This document shows positions 61,020 to 64,000 of a DNA stretch of 64,000 bases, one piece after another; position 1 is the stretch's first letter, and each line of letters opens with the position of its first letter. The stretch is from Anaeramoeba flamelloides (Eukaryota; Metamonada; Anaeramoebidae), in assembly GCA_027625915.1 (NCBI GenBank), contig JANTQA010000033.1, positions 7,626,001 to 7,690,000 on the forward strand, read 5' to 3'. Made by a program: the position numbers and the translations under genes. The notes beneath the pieces were generated by a model. That model was given only the letters and a program-made list of their open reading frames with translations, did not search any database and was not told the origin of the DNA.

Positions 61020-62733
61020 TTTTTTATTATATACAAATGGTAATATATTATCATTACTATTCTTATTATCATCTGACGTTTTTTTTTTTTTTTTTTTTTT
61101 GCATATTCACAAAAATTCTAAATAAAAATTTACATTAAAATTTATTTTTTTACCCTCAAAATTTTATCAATTTTGAGCTTTCTTGAATAAGATTAAGGTA
61201 TTTTAAAAAAACTGGTGCATTTTTTTTTTAGATTGCTACAAAAAAAGATCTTTGGAAGTAATATCTATTTGTAAAATGGTAATATCAAATTAAGAGAAAA
61301 ATTAATACCAATTGGATGGAATCAACACCTATTGGATATATTCCAACCAAAATATATTCGTTGAAATACTTCCAAAAAAATAAAAAAAAAATTACACACT
61401 TCTGTTCACAAAAACAATGTACTACTAAATTCAATAAAAAAAAACATGTAATATGGAAAGGGCACAAATGATTTTTTAAACAATAAAATATAGTTTTAAG
61501 TTTTCAATGCTATGTAGGAAAATTTTGTCCAGATTAAACCTATTAGGAAAATTGTTTGGGCTTGATCAAAATAAAAATAAAAAACACCAATTTTCTCACA
61601 TAAAAAAGATCATATAAATTTTGATCAGAAACTTTCAAATCTTCAATTAAATAATTCCATAGAAAAAAGAAATAAATTGAATTCTTGTGAAAGCCCAATA
61701 AATATTAATTTTTGAGTTGTAAATGGCTATCAGTTGAATTGTTTTTGATAAAGATATTAAAAATAAATTTACAACACACCTTTTTGAAAATATTTCATAA
61801 GAAATACTTTTAACTTAATATTTATCAATATTTCGTTTTTTAAACCAACCCTGAATTTTTGGATGAAATATTGACATTCTTTGATGAATAAATTTATTTT
61901 CAAAAATAATTTTTTTGAAGATCAATTCGTTTATTTTGATTTTTTTAAATTTTTGGGAATATTTGTTAAATTCTATCAATTAGTATGTTTTATCAAGTAA
62001 AAAGTTTTTCATAAAAATTGTGAGAGAACCGTTCCCAGGGATTTTGTATTACAATATAAATCAAATTTTATGGTTGATATAGATTTTGAAAAAGTTTAAT
62101 ATGAGGGTAAGAAAGCTAACATTGGAGTAAATTATTTCTAAATTCGTTGATATTCAAAAATTTTATATCGGATATTTTAAAAAAATAAGTTCGGAACTTA
62201 AAATAACTTTAAACATTGAAAATTAGTTTAAAAAACATATAAAAATTACTCTTGAAAAAATCTAAATATTTTTTGAGCATACCACAAGAAAATATTTCAG
62301 ATTAACTCATTTATGTAGATTTTTTTTTTTACAATATGAGAATTCTTATATTTAAATAATTAAAAAATCGATTTCAGATCAAATTTGATTCAGATAAAAT
62401 GTCTATCATAGACTTTGAAAGTCCATAATATTATGTATCAGATTTAGGAAAATATTTAATAAATAGAAAAAATGCATTGTTGGAAAAATTTAAATGAAAA
62501 AGCTCAATATTTTTTAGAGGTTGTGTTATTGTATCTCAAGTCCTGTACTGAATTAAATATGAAGAGGCATTATTCAAACCAGAGTTAAAAAAAATGAAAT
62601 TACAAAAAAACTTGAATATATTTTTTTTGAAATTTGTAGACAAACAAAAGCTGGGAGTGCTTCCCAAAGAATTATTAGAAACAAATATTTTCAATTTTTA
62701 GACTCATTGGCATTTACTTGAAGGCTGGTGATC
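61020..62733. other. Gene-free interval between convergent glucosidase II and NlpC/P60 genes
   Basis: The right half of repeat R2 occupies 61230-61800. The remaining sequence is A/T runs and the 3' ends of the two convergent genes. No gene is seen. Confidence 0.6.
61230..61800 (-). repeat. Right half of repeat R2
   Basis: Collinear with 55375-55930 (same orientation in the window) and inverted relative to 1-400 and 17150-17430. Shared phrases include ATATGGAAAGGG (61451-61462) and ATTGAATTCTTGTGAAAGCC (61676-61695, compare ATTGAATTATTCTCAAGAAT at 55798). Confidence 0.55.
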
Positions 62734-63477
62734 TTACATTGCAAATAAAATGGTAAAAGTTAATACAAAGAAGTAAGCTTGTAGTCTCCAATTTGAAGAA
62801 ACTGCGCTATCGTCTGGTTCTTCAGTTTGACATTCGGCAAAGATGGGTCTTTTTGTTCCATACCAAGATTCGATTGCCGAAGTCCAACTGAGATCTCTGA
62901 TAACGCATCCTGTAGATTGGCTCGCACATTCTGCAAATAGCCCATCCCCCCAATAGAAAGCTACATGGTTCCCATCGTTTACACACACAACGTCCCCCTT
63001 CTGCCAACAATCCAAATTGTCACTAGCAGGTAATTTGCAACCAACTTCAACAAAGCCTGTGATATTATCCCCAGACCTACAAAAGTATTCCGTTGTACGA
63101 AAGGTGTCAATTCCCTGTGCTTTAAACGAGTGATAAACTAGCCCCGAGCAATCTAATTTTCCTTTGGTGCTTGGTAAGGTTGGTGGTGAGTTTCCTCCAT
63201 AGTCGTATTCAACACCAGGCGATGTTATCCAGTCATAGGCAGTGTTTACCGCAGCATGGCAAGCATTTGTTTCGCTACATGATGTAGAGCCTTGGTGATC
63301 TGCATAGAGCCCCTCTTCACATGTTTTGCATTCCGTGGCATCAAGCGTGTTTGAGTACAACTCTGCTGAACAATTGACACAAGTACTACCTTCGATGTAC
63401 GTCCCTTGTTGACAGGTTGCACGGATTTGGGTAAAAAGGCAACTAAAAAGGATTAAAACAAAAAGAAATTTGATCAT
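62734..63477 (-). CDS. Secreted NlpC/P60 peptidase with Cys-rich N-terminus
   Basis: The ATG at 63477 gives 247 residues; upstream in-frame sequence has no ATG. Residues 1-20 (MIKFLFVLILFSCLFTQIRA) are a signal peptide. Residues 22-67 hold six regularly spaced Cys in the pattern GTYxxGxTCxxC...YSxxxxAxxCxxCxxGxY, as in ephrin-receptor-like Cys-rich repeats. Residues about 72-215 are an NlpC/P60 (CHAP-like papain-fold) domain with Cys110 in KLDCSGLVYHSF and His171 in GNHVAFYWGDG; the third polar residue is unclear (near Glu183). The C-terminus is a short spacer plus a hydrophobic end (AYFFVLTFTILFAM), typical of a GPI-attachment signal or a tail anchor. NlpC/P60 enzymes cleave D-Glu-gamma-linked peptides of bacterial peptidoglycan, so digestion of or defence against bacteria is likely, and bacterial origin of the domain is inferred. 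GC content is the highest in the window. Confidence 0.88.
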   Translation of the reverse strand: MIKFLFVLILFSCLFTQIRATCQQGTYIEGSTCVNCSAELYSNTLDATECKTCEEGLYADHQGSTSCSETNACHAAVNTAYDWITSPGVEYDYGGNSPPTLPSTKGKLDCSGLVYHSFKAQGIDTFRTTEYFCRSGDNITGFVEVGCKLPASDNLDCWQKGDVVCVNDGNHVAFYWGDGLFAECASQSTGCVIRDLSWTSAIESWYGTKRPIFAECQTEEPDDSAVSSNWRLQAYFFVLTFTILFAM

Positions 63478-63877
63478 CTGAGGTTTTTTCAACCCTTAAT
63501 CAATGGAAAAGAGGAAAAGATCAAAAAATGGATATTGTTTGCCAAACTCAACTTTATTCTTGTTGTAATTTCTTCATGTTTCTGTTTTAGTTGTGGAATT
63601 TCGTATAAGTAATAAATTTTGAAAATTTCGAAGTTTGCGAAAAATAATTTTTTCGGTTATTTATTAAATGACCAACTGCTTTTAAAATTATGGAACGACT
63701 CCTTTTCATGATATCTGTCTTCACTAAAATCATTTTGGATTAAAAAAACATTTTTGTTTTCAAAACGATTAGGCAAATGTAAAATTGAAGAATTTAATAA
63801 TATATCGAAGAACAAACAGGAATCCAAAATTGTTCGAAAAAAAACTCAAATAATCGACTTTTTTGTTGATCTACAGA
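63478..63877. other. Upstream region of the NlpC/P60 gene
   Basis: A/T-rich, should hold the promoter. No gene or repeat recognised. Confidence 0.45.
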
Positions 63878-63997
63878 TGTTTCAACTCAGATGTGAATCG
63901 CACTCATTAATTGAATGGTCGAGAAACATTGTAAATAGACTTGGAAGGTTTCCCAACCATTCAACGAATGAGTGCGATTCACACCTGAGTTGAAACA
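63878..63997. repeat. Strong 120-bp hairpin at the window end
   Basis: Left arm 63878-63930 and right arm 63945-63997 are inverted copies identical at about 47 of 53 positions, with a 14-base loop. The arms read TGTTTCAACTCAGATGTGAA... and share TGTGAATCGCACTCATT. Composition is far less A/T-biased than the surroundings. It could be a complete short foldback element, the terminal part of a larger one, or the template of a structured small RNA. No target-site duplication is obvious. Confidence 0.85.
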
Positions 63998-64000
63998 GCT

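Noticed and set aside
61285-61467. Minus-strand frame weakly similar to 55471-55719
   Set aside because: The likeness follows from both lying in repeat R2; neither has coding composition.

Overview
The window looks like nuclear DNA of a free-living, very AT-rich unicellular eukaryote. Evidence: spliceosomal GT-AG introns, eukaryote-only proteins (eEF1A, ribosomal protein S4e, LIS1, NIPBL/Scc2, ER glucosidase II alpha), long Asn, Ser and Lys/Glu homopeptides, and non-coding DNA made mostly of A/T runs. Gene density is low: nine convincing genes in 64 kb, with intergenic gaps of 1.5-7 kb. This argues against compact AT-rich genomes such as Dictyostelium or Entamoeba. A secreted bacterial-type NlpC/P60 peptidase and an alpha-kinase-like protein fit an amoeboid or anaerobic protist; Anaeramoeba is my best guess, held with low confidence.

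Layout. 1-2.9 kb: repeats. 2.9-4.25 kb (-): eEF1A. 4.3-7.2 kb: repeats. 7.2-8.6 kb (+): RPS4 in three exons. 8.6-12.7 kb: repeats and a compound microsatellite. 12.7-14.25 kb (-): disordered Ser-Gly/Lys-rich protein. 14.3-21.5 kb: gene-free, with two young 196-bp MITEs. 21.5-29.1 kb (-): a giant two-exon gene with signal peptide, one membrane span, at least 16 fibronectin III repeats on the cytosolic side and a C-terminal GAS2-related (GAR) microtubule-binding domain. 29.1-33.2 kb: repeats. 33.2-39.0 kb (+): NIPBL/Scc2 cohesin loader. 39.6-39.9 kb (+): possible small gene. 41.3-46.3 kb (+): LIS1 in six exons, giving 410 residues, the length of human LIS1. 46.3-50 kb: repeats. 50-53 kb (-): VWA plus alpha-kinase-like protein that has lost key catalytic and metal-binding residues. 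53-56.9 kb: repeats. 56.9-61.0 kb (+): glucosidase II alpha in two exons. 61-62.7 kb: repeats. 62.7-63.5 kb (-): secreted NlpC/P60 peptidase. 63.9-64 kb: a strong hairpin.

The genes are ordinary single eukaryotic units on both strands with no operon logic. Two concern the microtubule system: LIS1 regulates dynein, and the FN3-GAR protein looks like a membrane-to-microtubule tether. The latter is the best candidate for an undescribed architecture. The non-coding DNA is largely old, short, non-autonomous dispersed repeats: a 196-bp Tc1/mariner-like MITE family with five copies, a roughly 0.8-kb terminal-inverted-repeat family, a roughly 1-kb family whose one copy is split around a glucosidase exon, short foldbacks and others. 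No transposase, reverse transcriptase, rRNA, CRISPR array or convincing tRNA was seen. All repeat boundaries were judged by eye.
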